Below, piece after piece: positions 45,800 through 53,770 of a DNA stretch of 64,000 bases. Below the pieces are notes generated by a model. The model saw only the letters and a program-made list of their open reading frames with translations, was not told the origin of the DNA and ran no database searches. Location: contig NZ_CP119075.1 of NCBI RefSeq assembly GCF_029023725.1, forward strand, positions 4,521,501 to 4,585,500, written 5' to 3'. Made by a program: the position numbers and the translations under genes. Numbering within the stretch: the stretch's first letter is position 1; each line of letters starts with the position of its first letter. This DNA comes from Synoicihabitans lomoniglobus (lineage in GTDB: Bacteria > Verrucomicrobiota > Verrucomicrobiia > Opitutales > Opitutaceae).

Positions 45800-46696
45800 A
45801 TGCCCGTCTCGCTTCACCTTCTGATCCCGCTCGCGAGCAGCGTCGGCTACGTCGCCGGCGTGCTGCTGCTCAAGCGCAGCGCCGCGTTCGGAATCGGCGT
45901 GTGGCGCACCACCTTTCTGGCCAACATTCTGCACGCTGTGTGCATCGCGCCGGCTTGGGCCTTGGGACCGGGGCACGGCGAGGGAGCCGCCTGGTGGCAG
46001 CCCATCGTGGCTGGCAGCCTGTTTTTCATCGGGCAAGTCGCCACCTTCAACGCCATCGAACGCGGTGACGTGTCGGTCGCCACCCCGGTATTGGGCTCGA
46101 AAATACTCCTCGTGGCACTCTTCAGCGCCCTCTTTCTGCCGGACCCCGTTCCGCTGAAATGGTGGATCGCCGCGGCGCTCAGTGTGACCGCGATTGCCCT
46201 GCTCAATCGCCAACCCAAGCGAGCTCACGGAACCGTCGCCACCACCGCCATGGCTCCAACCATCCTGTCCGCCCTCGGCGCGGCCCTGGCGTTCGCATGT
46301 TGCGACGTGCTGGTGCAAAAATGGGCCCCGGCCTGGGGACCCGGACGCTTCGTTCCTCTGATGTTTGGGAGCCTCGCGTTGGCATCGTTTGCCCTCATCC
46401 CCGTCTTTCGGGCTCCGCTGCGAGAAATTCCTCAACCGGCCCTGCCGTGGGTGCTCGGCGGGGCGACGCTGCTCGGGCTCCAAGCGGTCGGCATCAATCT
46501 CACCATTGGCATCTTCGGCGACGCCACCGCCGTCAACGTGGTCTACAGTTCCCGCGGACTCTGGTCGGTGTTGGCCGTTTGGTGGATCGGACATTGGTTT
46601 CTCAACGACGAAAAAAAGCTCGGCTCCGCGGTGCTCCGTTTCCGCCTGATCGGCGCCACGCTCATGCTCGCCGCCATCGGACTCGTGTTGGTGTGA
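45800..46696 (+). CDS. EamA/DMT-superfamily transporter
   Basis: A 298-residue inner-membrane protein with about ten hydrophobic segments arranged as two five-helix EamA repeats (about 5-135 and 150-297). The repeat signature ATFNAIERGDVSVATPVLGSKILLVALFSALFL is clear in the first half, and its counterpart GIFGDATAVNVVYSSRGLWSVLAVWWIG in the second. Substrates of the superfamily are metabolites, amino acids and nucleotide sugars; none can be assigned here. Confidence 0.88.
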   Translation: MPVSLHLLIPLASSVGYVAGVLLLKRSAAFGIGVWRTTFLANILHAVCIAPAWALGPGHGEGAAWWQPIVAGSLFFIGQVATFNAIERGDVSVATPVLGSKILLVALFSALFLPDPVPLKWWIAAALSVTAIALLNRQPKRAHGTVATTAMAPTILSALGAALAFACCDVLVQKWAPAWGPGRFVPLMFGSLALASFALIPVFRAPLREIPQPALPWVLGGATLLGLQAVGINLTIGIFGDATAVNVVYSSRGLWSVLAVWWIGHWFLNDEKKLGSAVLRFRLIGATLMLAAIGLVLV

Positions 46697-46805
46697 AGAC
46701 TTTACTTTACCTCTCGACCGCGACGCGGGCTTGTCCTCGCGCCGCCATTCGGGTGCATTCGTGTTCCGCTGTGGTTAAACCCGATTCAACTCCCTCGCTT
46801 GATCC

Positions 46806-49007
46806 ATGAGCGCTGAGCAACTCACCGGTGTCCTCGAGCGCATCATTTTCTCGAACGACGAAAACCACTACACCATCGCTGAGTTTCGGGCGGGCGACGG
46901 AGCCGAAAAGACCACCATCGTCGGCACCCTCCCGGGCGTGCAATGCGGCGAGACGTTGCATCTCGAAGGCCAGTGGACCCATCACAGTCAGCACGGCGCG
47001 CAGTTTAAAATCGCCGGGTTCCGCTCCACCCTGCCGTCGACCGTGTATGGGATTCGCAAATACCTCGGCAGCGGCCTCGTGCCCGGCATTGGCAAAGTCT
47101 ACGCCAACAAAATCGTCGACGTGTTCGGCACCGATACGTTTCGCGTGCTCACCGAAGAAAGCGCCCGCCTGCGCACCGTGCCCGGCATCGGCAAAAAACG
47201 TGTCGCCGGCATCAAAGCCGCGTGGGACGAACAACGCGCCTTTCGCGAACTCTACATCTTTCTCCAAACCTACGGCGTCACCAACTCGCAGTGCGTGAAG
47301 CTCAACAAAGCCTACGGCGCCGAGGCTCAAAAAATCGTCCAAACCGAACCTTACCGCGCCGCCCGCGAAATCGATGGCATCGGCTTTAAGACCGCCGACC
47401 GCATCGCCATCAACCTCGGCTTCGCCAACGACGCCCCGCCCCGCCTTGATGCCGGCCTGATCTACGCGCTCGAAACGCTCCAAGAGGAGGGTCACACCGC
47501 CATTCGCGAGGCCGACCTGATCGCGCATGCCGCCGAGATGTTGGAGACCACGAAAGACCGGCTCGAAGCGCGCATCGCCGCGCTCATCGATTCCTTCGCC
47601 CTTGTGCGCCATTGGCCCGCCCAGGAAGCCGACCCGTTGCCCGGATCGGGCTTCATCCAGCTGCCGATCCTCAACCGCGCTGAAGAAAAAATCGCGCGCG
47701 TCGTGCAACGTCTTGAGGCCGTGCCGTCCGGCTTGCCTCCGATTAAAATCGAAGCCGCCATCACGTGGGCCCAGGAAAAGGCCTCCATTGAATTCGCGGC
47801 CAAACAAGCCGAAGGGGTGCGCACCGCCTTGGCCACGAAGATGAGTATCCTCACCGGCGGACCCGGAACGGGCAAGACGACCATCTTGCGCGCGCTGGTG
47901 GATATTCTCCGCGCCAAAAAGGTGCGGGTCCACCTCGCTGCGCCCACCGGACGCGCCGCCCAGCGTCTCGCCGAAACCACCGGCGGCTTCGCATCGACGA
48001 TCCACCGGTTGCTCAAGTTCGATCCGTCAAAAGGACACTTCACGACCAACGAAGATCACCCCCTTGCGACCGACTTCCTCGTTGTCGACGAAGCATCCAT
48101 GCTCGATACGCGCCTCGCCTCCGCGCTACTGCAAGCGGTGCCCTCGAGCGCCCACTTGTTGCTCGTGGGCGACACCGATCAGCTCCCTTCCGTCGGCGCG
48201 GGCAACGTGCTCCAGGACCTGATCGCCACTCAACGCATCGCCGTGACGCGTCTCGATGTCATTCATCGCCAGAAAGGTCAAAGCGGCATCGTCACCACGG
48301 CGCACGCCATCAATGGCGGCGACCCGACGCTCCCGCCCACGGTGCCCGAACTCGCCGCGCTACAAGCGTGGAGCGACCTCAACTTCATCCCCGCCACCGA
48401 CCAACAGGACTGCGTCAACAAAGTCCTCACGCTCTGTCGCGAAACGCTGCCGAAGCTCCACCCCTGGATAAAACCCAGCCAGGACATTCAAGTGCTCGCG
48501 CCCATGCATCGCGGCACCGCCGGCGTGGCCAATCTCAACGCCTCGCTCCAGGAAGCGCTCAACGGCGGCCGCCAGGGCATCAAATTCGCCGCCGGTGAAT
48601 TTCGACCCGGCGACAAGATCATTCAGCTGCGCAACAACTACGATAAAAACCTCTTCAACGGGGACATCGGCGTGGTGGTTTCGACCGACGGCATCAACGG
48701 CACTTTGACCGCCAACTTCGACAAGGAGGAACACACCTTTGAGCGCACCGAGTTCGGCGATCTCGGTCTCGCCTACACCATCAGCATCCACAAGTCACAA
48801 GGATCTGAATACCCCATCGTGGTCATCCCCTTGCTCAAGGCGCACTTCATGATGCTCCAGCGCAACCTCCTCTACACCGCCATCACGCGCGGCAAAAAGA
48901 AGGTCTACCTCGTCGGCGAACCGGCGGCCTACGGCATGGCCGTCCGCAACCACGAAGCCAAAGTCCGCAGCACCCACCTGAAGCAAAAAATCGCCGCGCT
49001 TCAGTAG
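46806..49007 (+). CDS. recD2: RecD2-type ATP-dependent DNA helicase
   Basis: Superfamily 1B 5'-3' helicase of 733 residues, normal for RecD2. An N-terminal OB-like domain (TGVLERIIFSNDENHYTIAEF) is followed by helix-hairpin-helix repeats (GLVPGIGKVYANKIVDVFG, TVPGIGKKRVAGIKAAW, IDGIGFKTADRIA). The motor has Walker A LTGGPGTGKTT (Lys357), AAPTGRAAQRL, VDEASMLD, LVGDTDQLPSVGAGNVL, and the late SH3-like motif AYTISIHKSQGSEYP. RecBC partners are not needed by this class. Its last 7 bp overlap the end of the convergent monooxygenase gene. Confidence 0.96.
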   Translation: MSAEQLTGVLERIIFSNDENHYTIAEFRAGDGAEKTTIVGTLPGVQCGETLHLEGQWTHHSQHGAQFKIAGFRSTLPSTVYGIRKYLGSGLVPGIGKVYANKIVDVFGTDTFRVLTEESARLRTVPGIGKKRVAGIKAAWDEQRAFRELYIFLQTYGVTNSQCVKLNKAYGAEAQKIVQTEPYRAAREIDGIGFKTADRIAINLGFANDAPPRLDAGLIYALETLQEEGHTAIREADLIAHAAEMLETTKDRLEARIAALIDSFALVRHWPAQEADPLPGSGFIQLPILNRAEEKIARVVQRLEAVPSGLPPIKIEAAITWAQEKASIEFAAKQAEGVRTALATKMSILTGGPGTGKTTILRALVDILRAKKVRVHLAAPTGRAAQRLAETTGGFASTIHRLLKFDPSKGHFTTNEDHPLATDFLVVDEASMLDTRLASALLQAVPSSAHLLLVGDTDQLPSVGAGNVLQDLIATQRIAVTRLDVIHRQKGQSGIVTTAHAINGGDPTLPPTVPELAALQAWSDLNFIPATDQQDCVNKVLTLCRETLPKLHPWIKPSQDIQVLAPMHRGTAGVANLNASLQEALNGGRQGIKFAAGEFRPGDKIIQLRNNYDKNLFNGDIGVVVSTDGINGTLTANFDKEEHTFERTEFGDLGLAYTISIHKSQGSEYPIVVIPLLKAHFMMLQRNLLYTAITRGKKKVYLVGEPAAYGMAVRNHEAKVRSTHLKQKIAALQ

Positions 49008-49327
49008 GCTCGCTCGACCTTGCTGATACGCACGGCGAAGTGCTCATACCACCGCGACTTGCCGGTGGCTTGGGCGGCGCGGTGTTCGCCGACGGCTTTC
49101 CACGCGCGGATGGATTCGACGTCCTGCCAGTAACTCACCGTGATCCCGAGACCGTCGGAACCACGGGCGCTCTCCATGCCGAGGAATCCGGGTTGCTCTC
49201 GCGCCAGTTCCACCATGCGCGTCGCCATGGCGTCGTAACCGTCGGTGTCGGCAGTCAAAGTCGACGTGAAGATGACCGCGTAGTAAGGCGGCTCGGGAGT
49301 CTGGGCGATTTCGGCGGAGGCACTCAT
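49001..49327 (-). CDS. Antibiotic biosynthesis monooxygenase (ABM)-like protein
   Basis: A 108-residue dimeric alpha/beta ferredoxin-like protein: YYAVIFTSTLTADTDGYDAMATRMVELAREQPGFLGMESARG, ITVSYWQDVESIRAWK and a late WYEHFAVRISKVER. These match the YqjZ/ABM group of small heme- or quinol-associated proteins, most without known substrate. Its start overlaps the stop of the methyltransferase gene (ATGA), so the two are coupled. Confidence 0.9.
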   Translation of the reverse strand: MSASAEIAQTPEPPYYAVIFTSTLTADTDGYDAMATRMVELAREQPGFLGMESARGSDGLGITVSYWQDVESIRAWKAVGEHRAAQATGKSRWYEHFAVRISKVERAY

Positions 49328-50043
49328 GAGGAAAGGCGCGTGAGGATGAGGGTGGTATTGCTGCCCACGAAGAACTCGTAGTCGATCGCCACTTCGCGGG
49401 CTTCGATTCCGGCATCACGGAGTTCGGCGGTCAGCCGGGTAAGCTCGGCATACGGTTTTCCATCGGGACCGCAAATCGGATGGATGCGCACTTCATCGCG
49501 CGCCACCCGCATCAGCTCACGGCACGCGGCGACGTGAAACGCATAGTCGAAACTCGCCGGGTAAAGGAACAGCAGATGGGCACAGAGCACGACGTCGAAG
49601 CCGCGATCCAAAAACGGCAGCTGAGGCAACGCAGCGCCGAAATAGCGACCGTGAACAAAGTGCGCATCGTAATCGTTCAGAAACCGTTGAGCCGCGGCGC
49701 GGCGATCGCGTTCCGCCGCATCAATCGACGCAAATGACTTGAAGCGAAAGCGCGCTTGGTTGGCGGTTTCGCGCATACGGTTGAACATGTGGCCGTAGTC
49801 CAATTGCACGTGAGCGGCGAGTGCCTCGGCGCCCTTGCCATACAGCGGATCGACGGCGACCGCTTCGATCCCGGCCCGGCAGGCTTCGGCGGTGAATGAG
49901 GCGGGTCCCGCCGCGACATCGAGCACGGAGCGACCGCACAAGGCATCAAGATCGAGGTCGAAGAACTTCCGATACTCGGTTAGAGATCGCCCAAAAAAAG
50001 CGATCGATGGAAGGTCATAAACGGGCGTATCAAAAATTTGCAT
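49324..50043 (-). CDS. Class I SAM-dependent methyltransferase
   Basis: A 239-residue methyltransferase-like protein. The SAM motif is VLDVAAGPASFTAEACRAG (about 43-61), with VDP at the end of strand 2 and FDVVLCAHLLFLYPASFDYAFHV (motif IV region, about 150-172). Substrate unknown. The ATG at 50043 gives MQIFDTPVYDLPSIAFF; a GTG at 50079 would place the start inside the palindrome described separately, so the later start is preferred. The upstream palindrome suggests regulation by a DNA-binding repressor or activator. Confidence 0.85.
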   Translation of the reverse strand: MQIFDTPVYDLPSIAFFGRSLTEYRKFFDLDLDALCGRSVLDVAAGPASFTAEACRAGIEAVAVDPLYGKGAEALAAHVQLDYGHMFNRMRETANQARFRFKSFASIDAAERDRRAAAQRFLNDYDAHFVHGRYFGAALPQLPFLDRGFDVVLCAHLLFLYPASFDYAFHVAACRELMRVARDEVRIHPICGPDGKPYAELTRLTAELRDAGIEAREVAIDYEFFVGSNTTLILTRLSS

Positions 50044-50072
50044 AGTATTGTTTACGTTTAAGTAGCGTATTT

Positions 50073-50093
50073 TTGTCACCTAATAGGTGACAA
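50073..50093. promoter_or_regulatory. Perfect palindrome, probable operator of the methyltransferase gene
   Basis: A 9-bp-arm palindrome with a 3-base spacer, ttgtcacct-aat-aggtgacaa, 30 bp upstream of the methyltransferase ATG, in the place expected for the promoter. Dimeric winged-helix repressors often bind such sites. No regulator gene adjoins it. Confidence 0.6.
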
Positions 50094-50140
50094 GTGAGTG
50101 GGGCATGGGAGTGACCGGGGGAAGGGGGTGGTCGGATACA

Positions 50141-50171
50141 AAAAAGCCCGACTCGGAATCGAAGTCGGGCT
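50141..50171 (-). terminator. Intrinsic terminator on the minus strand
   Basis: A 9-bp stem (50145-50153 with 50163-50171, agcccgact / agtcgggct) which, read on the minus strand, runs into a T tract (aaaaa from 50141, extended by a at 50140). No annotated minus-strand gene ends just before it, which points to an unannotated short transcript. Confidence 0.7.
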
Positions 50172-50365
50172 GGGCAGTGGGTCGGGTCAGACGCGGATTG
50201 CGTCGTCGGAAGTCAGTTCGACTTCACCATCGCTCAGCCGATTCACACCACCAATTGCAGGGATTCACCGTCATCCGCGCTGTAGCGGAAGCAGCGGGTG
50301 CTGCGATGGATGAGGTGGCGATCATGAGCGCAACTACAACAGTGAGAGCTGCCGGCTCTCAAGCT

Positions 50366-50407
50366 GAAAAAAGTAACCGGCACCGCGTCCTAATTCACGG
50401 TGCCGGT
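50366..50407 (-). terminator. Intrinsic terminator of the pseudo-receiver gene
   Basis: A 10-bp perfect stem (accggcaccg 50376-50385, cggtgccggt 50398-50407, 12-base loop), then on the minus strand gtaac-free spacing of a few bases and six T (aaaaaa near 50367-50372). It lies about 50 bp after the stop of the gene at 50457-51569. Confidence 0.75.
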
Positions 50408-50456
50408 CGAATTGGTCGAACCACGACGAACGACCAAAGTTAATGTGCCACAATTT

Positions 50457-51569
50457 TTAGCCTGTAGCGAGACTATCGGAGCGTTTTCTGAAAAATTGAG
50501 CAGAAAATAGCTTTGGTTTGGGCAAGGGCAGTGGGGGAGGGCTGGCCACCGCTTTGGCCAACGCCTTGGGGGGCGGAGGCGGCAATCCGCGACGCATCCG
50601 ATCCCGGTCGGCAATCGACGCTTCAATTTCCCCAAGTCGCGATTCCCGCTGCCGGATCTGGTTATCGAGTTCCGTGATCAGCATGCGTTGGTCGCGAAAA
50701 AGCGCGCGCTCCGACTCGAGAGCGGCCTGGGCCTTCTCAAGGGCGGCCCAGTCCTGGGCAAGCTGAGCGGCGGTCTTGGTCGCCGCCAACGGGGCAAACG
50801 GGGGTTCGGTTTCCGCCTGCAGCCGACGGAGGCGGTCCTCATAGGTCCGCAAACCGGCCTCACAATTTTTCAAATCCTCCTGCGTCTCTCTCCAAACCTT
50901 CTGTTCTTCCGCGAGCAGCGTTCGGTCGCGTTCGACCTGATCGGCCATCTGCTCGACGTAGGTGCGTTCCCCGGCCAGCTCAGCTCTCTCGTCCGCCAGC
51001 AGACGCGCCCGCTCATCGATCGAGATTTGAGCGGCGGCAACCCGCTCGCGTTCACATTGCAATTCGTGCACCGCATGCTTGAGCCGTCCGCAGAGATCGC
51101 TCCGATGACGATCCTCCGAGACCGCGTTCAAGTCCGGCTCCAGTTCGGCCACCATTTTTTCAATCTCACCGACATGCAACGACGTGTCATCCTCGGCCAC
51201 GTCCACGGCGAGCAGCGCCATCACCCGGCGCACGACGGAACGATGATCCCCCGTTAGCGGCAGCACATCGGTAAGTCCCTGACGGATACCCTTTACCACC
51301 AAGGATAGCTCCAGTTCTTCGAGCATCATCACGATGAGAAGATGAGGGCAGTTGGCTCGTAGTTCCCCCGCGAGCGCCAGACTGTCCTCGCTGGTAGTGT
51401 CGCAGCCCACCAAGGCAAGGTCGAAGGAATCGACGCGCGCCGCCTTGACCATGTTGGGCCCGGGTTCGACGGCCAATACGTCGAATCCAGCTTCGACCAA
51501 AAGCACGGCCAAAATGCGACGGGCACCGGTTTCGGCGTGAGCGATGAGAATTCGCTGGGGTGACTTCAT
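50457..51569 (-). CDS. Pseudo-receiver domain protein with long coiled coil
   Basis: A 370-residue protein. Residues 1-125 have the length and pattern of a CheY-like receiver (QRILIAHAETGARRILAVLLVEAG, FDLALVGCDT, LLIVMMLEE, TDVLPL). The key residues are missing: the acidic pair is AET, the phosphoacceptor position in DLALVG is Gly, and the conserved Lys is replaced. Residues 140-340 form a long charged coiled coil rich in Glu, Arg and Gln, and the tail is proline-rich (LPPPPPKAL, PPPLPLPKPK). No output domain is visible. The ATG at 51569 was chosen because it begins the receiver-like strand. Divergent from the SLBB gene. Confidence 0.75.
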   Translation of the reverse strand: MKSPQRILIAHAETGARRILAVLLVEAGFDVLAVEPGPNMVKAARVDSFDLALVGCDTTSEDSLALAGELRANCPHLLIVMMLEELELSLVVKGIRQGLTDVLPLTGDHRSVVRRVMALLAVDVAEDDTSLHVGEIEKMVAELEPDLNAVSEDRHRSDLCGRLKHAVHELQCERERVAAAQISIDERARLLADERAELAGERTYVEQMADQVERDRTLLAEEQKVWRETQEDLKNCEAGLRTYEDRLRRLQAETEPPFAPLAATKTAAQLAQDWAALEKAQAALESERALFRDQRMLITELDNQIRQRESRLGEIEASIADRDRMRRGLPPPPPKALAKAVASPPPLPLPKPKLFSAQFFRKRSDSLATG

Positions 51570-51780
51570 GATGAACAGGGCGGTTTCCTGCTCACCATTC
51601 CCCATGAACAACTCACCCTAAGCGAACATAATTCTTTTGATTAACAACGCTTTACCAGGCATTTACGTTAGCGGTATTTTTACAATTCGCGTTACCTATG
51701 AGTCCCAATCGGGCCGAATAATTTATCGGCCTAGGAAAATTTTTGAGGGTCTCCACCAGTGACGCGCGTGTCTCTTTCTG

Positions 51781-52707
51781 ATGAAGCCCCTATTCCTCCA
51801 CCGGTCCGTTCACGCCTTTTCGACAGTCGTGGCCCTTTTTCTCGCTTTGTTCTGCTCCTTTGCCACAGCCCAAAGCACCGATTCTCCTCCTCCCTTCCCT
51901 TCATCCCAAGCACCGATCCGCTTCGACATCAACTTTCCCGGCGGTTCCGCCCATGCGCTGGTGGAAATGCTTCAGGAAGTCTCTGGGGAACCGGTCAATG
52001 CCTTTATTCCTGCGACAGCTAGTCCCTTCGTGCTCCCGCCTCTTAGCTATCGCAACGTGACGGTTGAAGAGGTCTTGGCACCGCTCCGTTGGTTCCAAAA
52101 CGTGGCCATTCTCCATGATGGCGTGATCAAAAGTCAGCGGGAGGGATATGAGTGGGGGCTGGATCGTGGGATCTGGGTCATGCAGGTGCAAACGGTGACG
52201 AACGTTCCGGACATTTTTGAGGTCGAACCTGTCAATATCCGCCGCCTATTGGCTCACTACTCCATCGACGACCTCACCACTGCGGTCGACTCCGCATGGA
52301 AACTCCAGGGCGCACCCTCCGAGAGCGCCCTGCTCTTCCATCCCGAAACCTCACTCCTCATTCTCAAAGGGCGTCGCCTCGACCTCGAGACCGCTCGAAA
52401 AGTCCTACAGAACCTCGCCATTGATGAGACTGTTCCGGAAGTCCCATCACTCGACGTTCATGTCCTCGGGGCCGTAAACAAGCCCGGCTCCTATGCAGTC
52501 CCGGCGAAAGGCACGCTTATCGATGCCATTGCCCAAGCCGGCGGCGTGACAAGGCTAGCCGATAGGCGCAAGGTCACGATACGCCGGGAAAATGAGAGCC
52601 CTTCCCCATCGTTCGAAGTAAATCTTTATGACATCCTGAATGGCGCAGCCCCAGCCACATCCCTACAGTCCGGTGATACCATCTTCGTCACAGAGCGAAT
52701 CCGCTGA
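51781..52707 (+). CDS. Exported SLBB-domain protein (polysaccharide export-like)
   Basis: A 308-residue protein with a signal peptide (about 1-31, ending FATAQS). A secretin/TonB N-terminal-like (STN) region (ALVEMLQEVSGEPVNAFIP, then VTVEEVLAPLRWF) and a second N-domain-like part follow. A SLBB domain is near the end (LDVHVLGAVNKPGSYAVPAKGTLIDAIAQAGGVTRLADRRKVTIRR), finishing LQSGDTIFVTERIR. SLBB domains bind ligands in polysaccharide exporters such as Wza. It is the first gene of a plus-strand cluster with a sigma factor and a small membrane protein. Confidence 0.82.
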   Translation: MKPLFLHRSVHAFSTVVALFLALFCSFATAQSTDSPPPFPSSQAPIRFDINFPGGSAHALVEMLQEVSGEPVNAFIPATASPFVLPPLSYRNVTVEEVLAPLRWFQNVAILHDGVIKSQREGYEWGLDRGIWVMQVQTVTNVPDIFEVEPVNIRRLLAHYSIDDLTTAVDSAWKLQGAPSESALLFHPETSLLILKGRRLDLETARKVLQNLAIDETVPEVPSLDVHVLGAVNKPGSYAVPAKGTLIDAIAQAGGVTRLADRRKVTIRRENESPSPSFEVNLYDILNGAAPATSLQSGDTIFVTERIR

Positions 52708-53293
52708 CCCCCAGCCGTCCTCGCCAGAGAAACCTTCTCATATCGTGGACGAGGGGATCGGCGCGCTCACCCGTGCGATGGGCCGATTGGAGGAGGACGC
52801 CTATCGACGGTTTTTTCACGAATACTTCCCGCGGCTGCGCGCTTACGCGCATCGCTTGACCCAAGGGAACACCATCCTTGCCGACGACGTAACCCAAGAC
52901 ACGTTCCTACGCGTGGTTCGCCACATCCGGCCGATCAATTCTTCCGAAGAACTTTGGTGCTGGCTCGTGCTGCTGTCGCGTTGCGCCTTTCTTGATGCGG
53001 TGCGCAAAGAACGTCGATACCTGTCCTTGCTGCACAACTACGAAATCGATGCCGAGATCCAATCCTCTCCCAGTCGCAATACCATTGAGGGTCACGAAGC
53101 CCTCTCCGCCGCGCTCCGTCGCCTCCATCAGCGCGAACGTCAGATGCTCCTCGCGAAATATCGCGACGACGAGACCAACCATTCGATAGCCCGGTCTCAC
53201 GGCCTATCCCCCAAAGCTGTGGAATCCCGACTGAGCCGTATCCGGGCCAAGCTCAAAACCATCCTCCCGTCGTCCATTCCCCCTCCCCGATGA
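52640..53293 (+). CDS. RNA polymerase sigma-70 family factor (ECF-like)
   Basis: Up to 217 residues. Region 2 (YRRFFHEYFPRLRAYAHRLTQGNTILADDVTQDTFLRVVRHI, about 56-97) and region 4 (LHQRERQMLLAKYRDDETNHSIARSHGLSPKAVESRLSRIRAKLK, about 163-207) are clear, with no region 3, as in ECF factors. The ATG at 52640 lies 68 bp inside the SLBB gene and adds a Pro/Ser-rich tail of about 35 residues. GTG 52745 or ATG 52778 would give a more usual length, so the start is uncertain. Its stop overlaps the next start by 4 bp. Confidence 0.88.
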   Translation: MAQPQPHPYSPVIPSSSQSESADPQPSSPEKPSHIVDEGIGALTRAMGRLEEDAYRRFFHEYFPRLRAYAHRLTQGNTILADDVTQDTFLRVVRHIRPINSSEELWCWLVLLSRCAFLDAVRKERRYLSLLHNYEIDAEIQSSPSRNTIEGHEALSAALRRLHQRERQMLLAKYRDDETNHSIARSHGLSPKAVESRLSRIRAKLKTILPSSIPPPR

Positions 53294-53703
53294 ATCAGTC
53301 CTTTGAACACCGTGCGGAGCAAACCCTGCTAAGGGCGGTGCGTAAGCGTCGAAAACAGCGAAACCGCATCCGAGCCTCTCTCGCCGTGGCGAGCTGCGGC
53401 ACCGTCACTGCGTTGGCCTTTTGGGTCGGGCGAAGCTCCGATTCGATTAGGCCGCTGGAAGCAACTCCTCTGGCCACGATCACCGATTCTCCGTTTCACG
53501 GCAAAGCCTACCATGAAGTCACGACCAGCTCCCGCACCTACACAACCGTGCGCACAACAGCCGAGTCCTCACTCATCGTCGTGCACACCGGTGATGTCGC
53601 TCGGCCCATCGCCATCAATGAGCGCGATCTGTTTGCGTTGCTGCCAAACGCATCGATTCGAATCAGCAACGACGATCAACAGGATCTGATTCTGCCGCAT
53701 TAG
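53290..53703 (+). CDS. Small single-pass membrane protein, possible anti-sigma partner
   Basis: A 137-residue protein: a basic N-terminal segment (LLRAVRKRRKQRNRIR), one hydrophobic helix (about 29-47, ASLAVASCGTVTALAFWVG), and a C-terminal extracytoplasmic domain of about 85 residues without recognised motifs. It is coupled to the sigma factor gene by an ATGA overlap. That arrangement is common for anti-sigma factors, but no zinc-binding anti-sigma motif is visible, so the role is inferred from position only. Confidence 0.6.
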   Translation: MNQSFEHRAEQTLLRAVRKRRKQRNRIRASLAVASCGTVTALAFWVGRSSDSIRPLEATPLATITDSPFHGKAYHEVTTSSRTYTTVRTTAESSLIVVHTGDVARPIAINERDLFALLPNASIRISNDDQQDLILPH

Positions 53704-53770
53704 GGTGTTTCCAGATGCCGGATACATCGACTGAGCGCCGAAGCCTCCTTCGCGCCAGAATGAATCTGGC

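Larger units (their letters stand above)
50044..50456. other. Intergenic region with an operator-like palindrome and two minus-strand terminators
   Basis: 413 bases without a convincing gene. Besides the palindrome and the two terminators listed separately, the interval 50172-50370 is bounded on both sides by minus-strand terminators, so it may hold a short minus-strand transcript. Only very short frames exist there: one of about 33 codons from an ATG at about 50325, and one of about 25 codons ending at a stop at 50188. Confidence 0.5.

Noticed and set aside
53735..53770. Hairpins between the small membrane protein and natB
   Set aside because: Stems of 6-8 bp with a bulge and no T tract; too weak to call a terminator.
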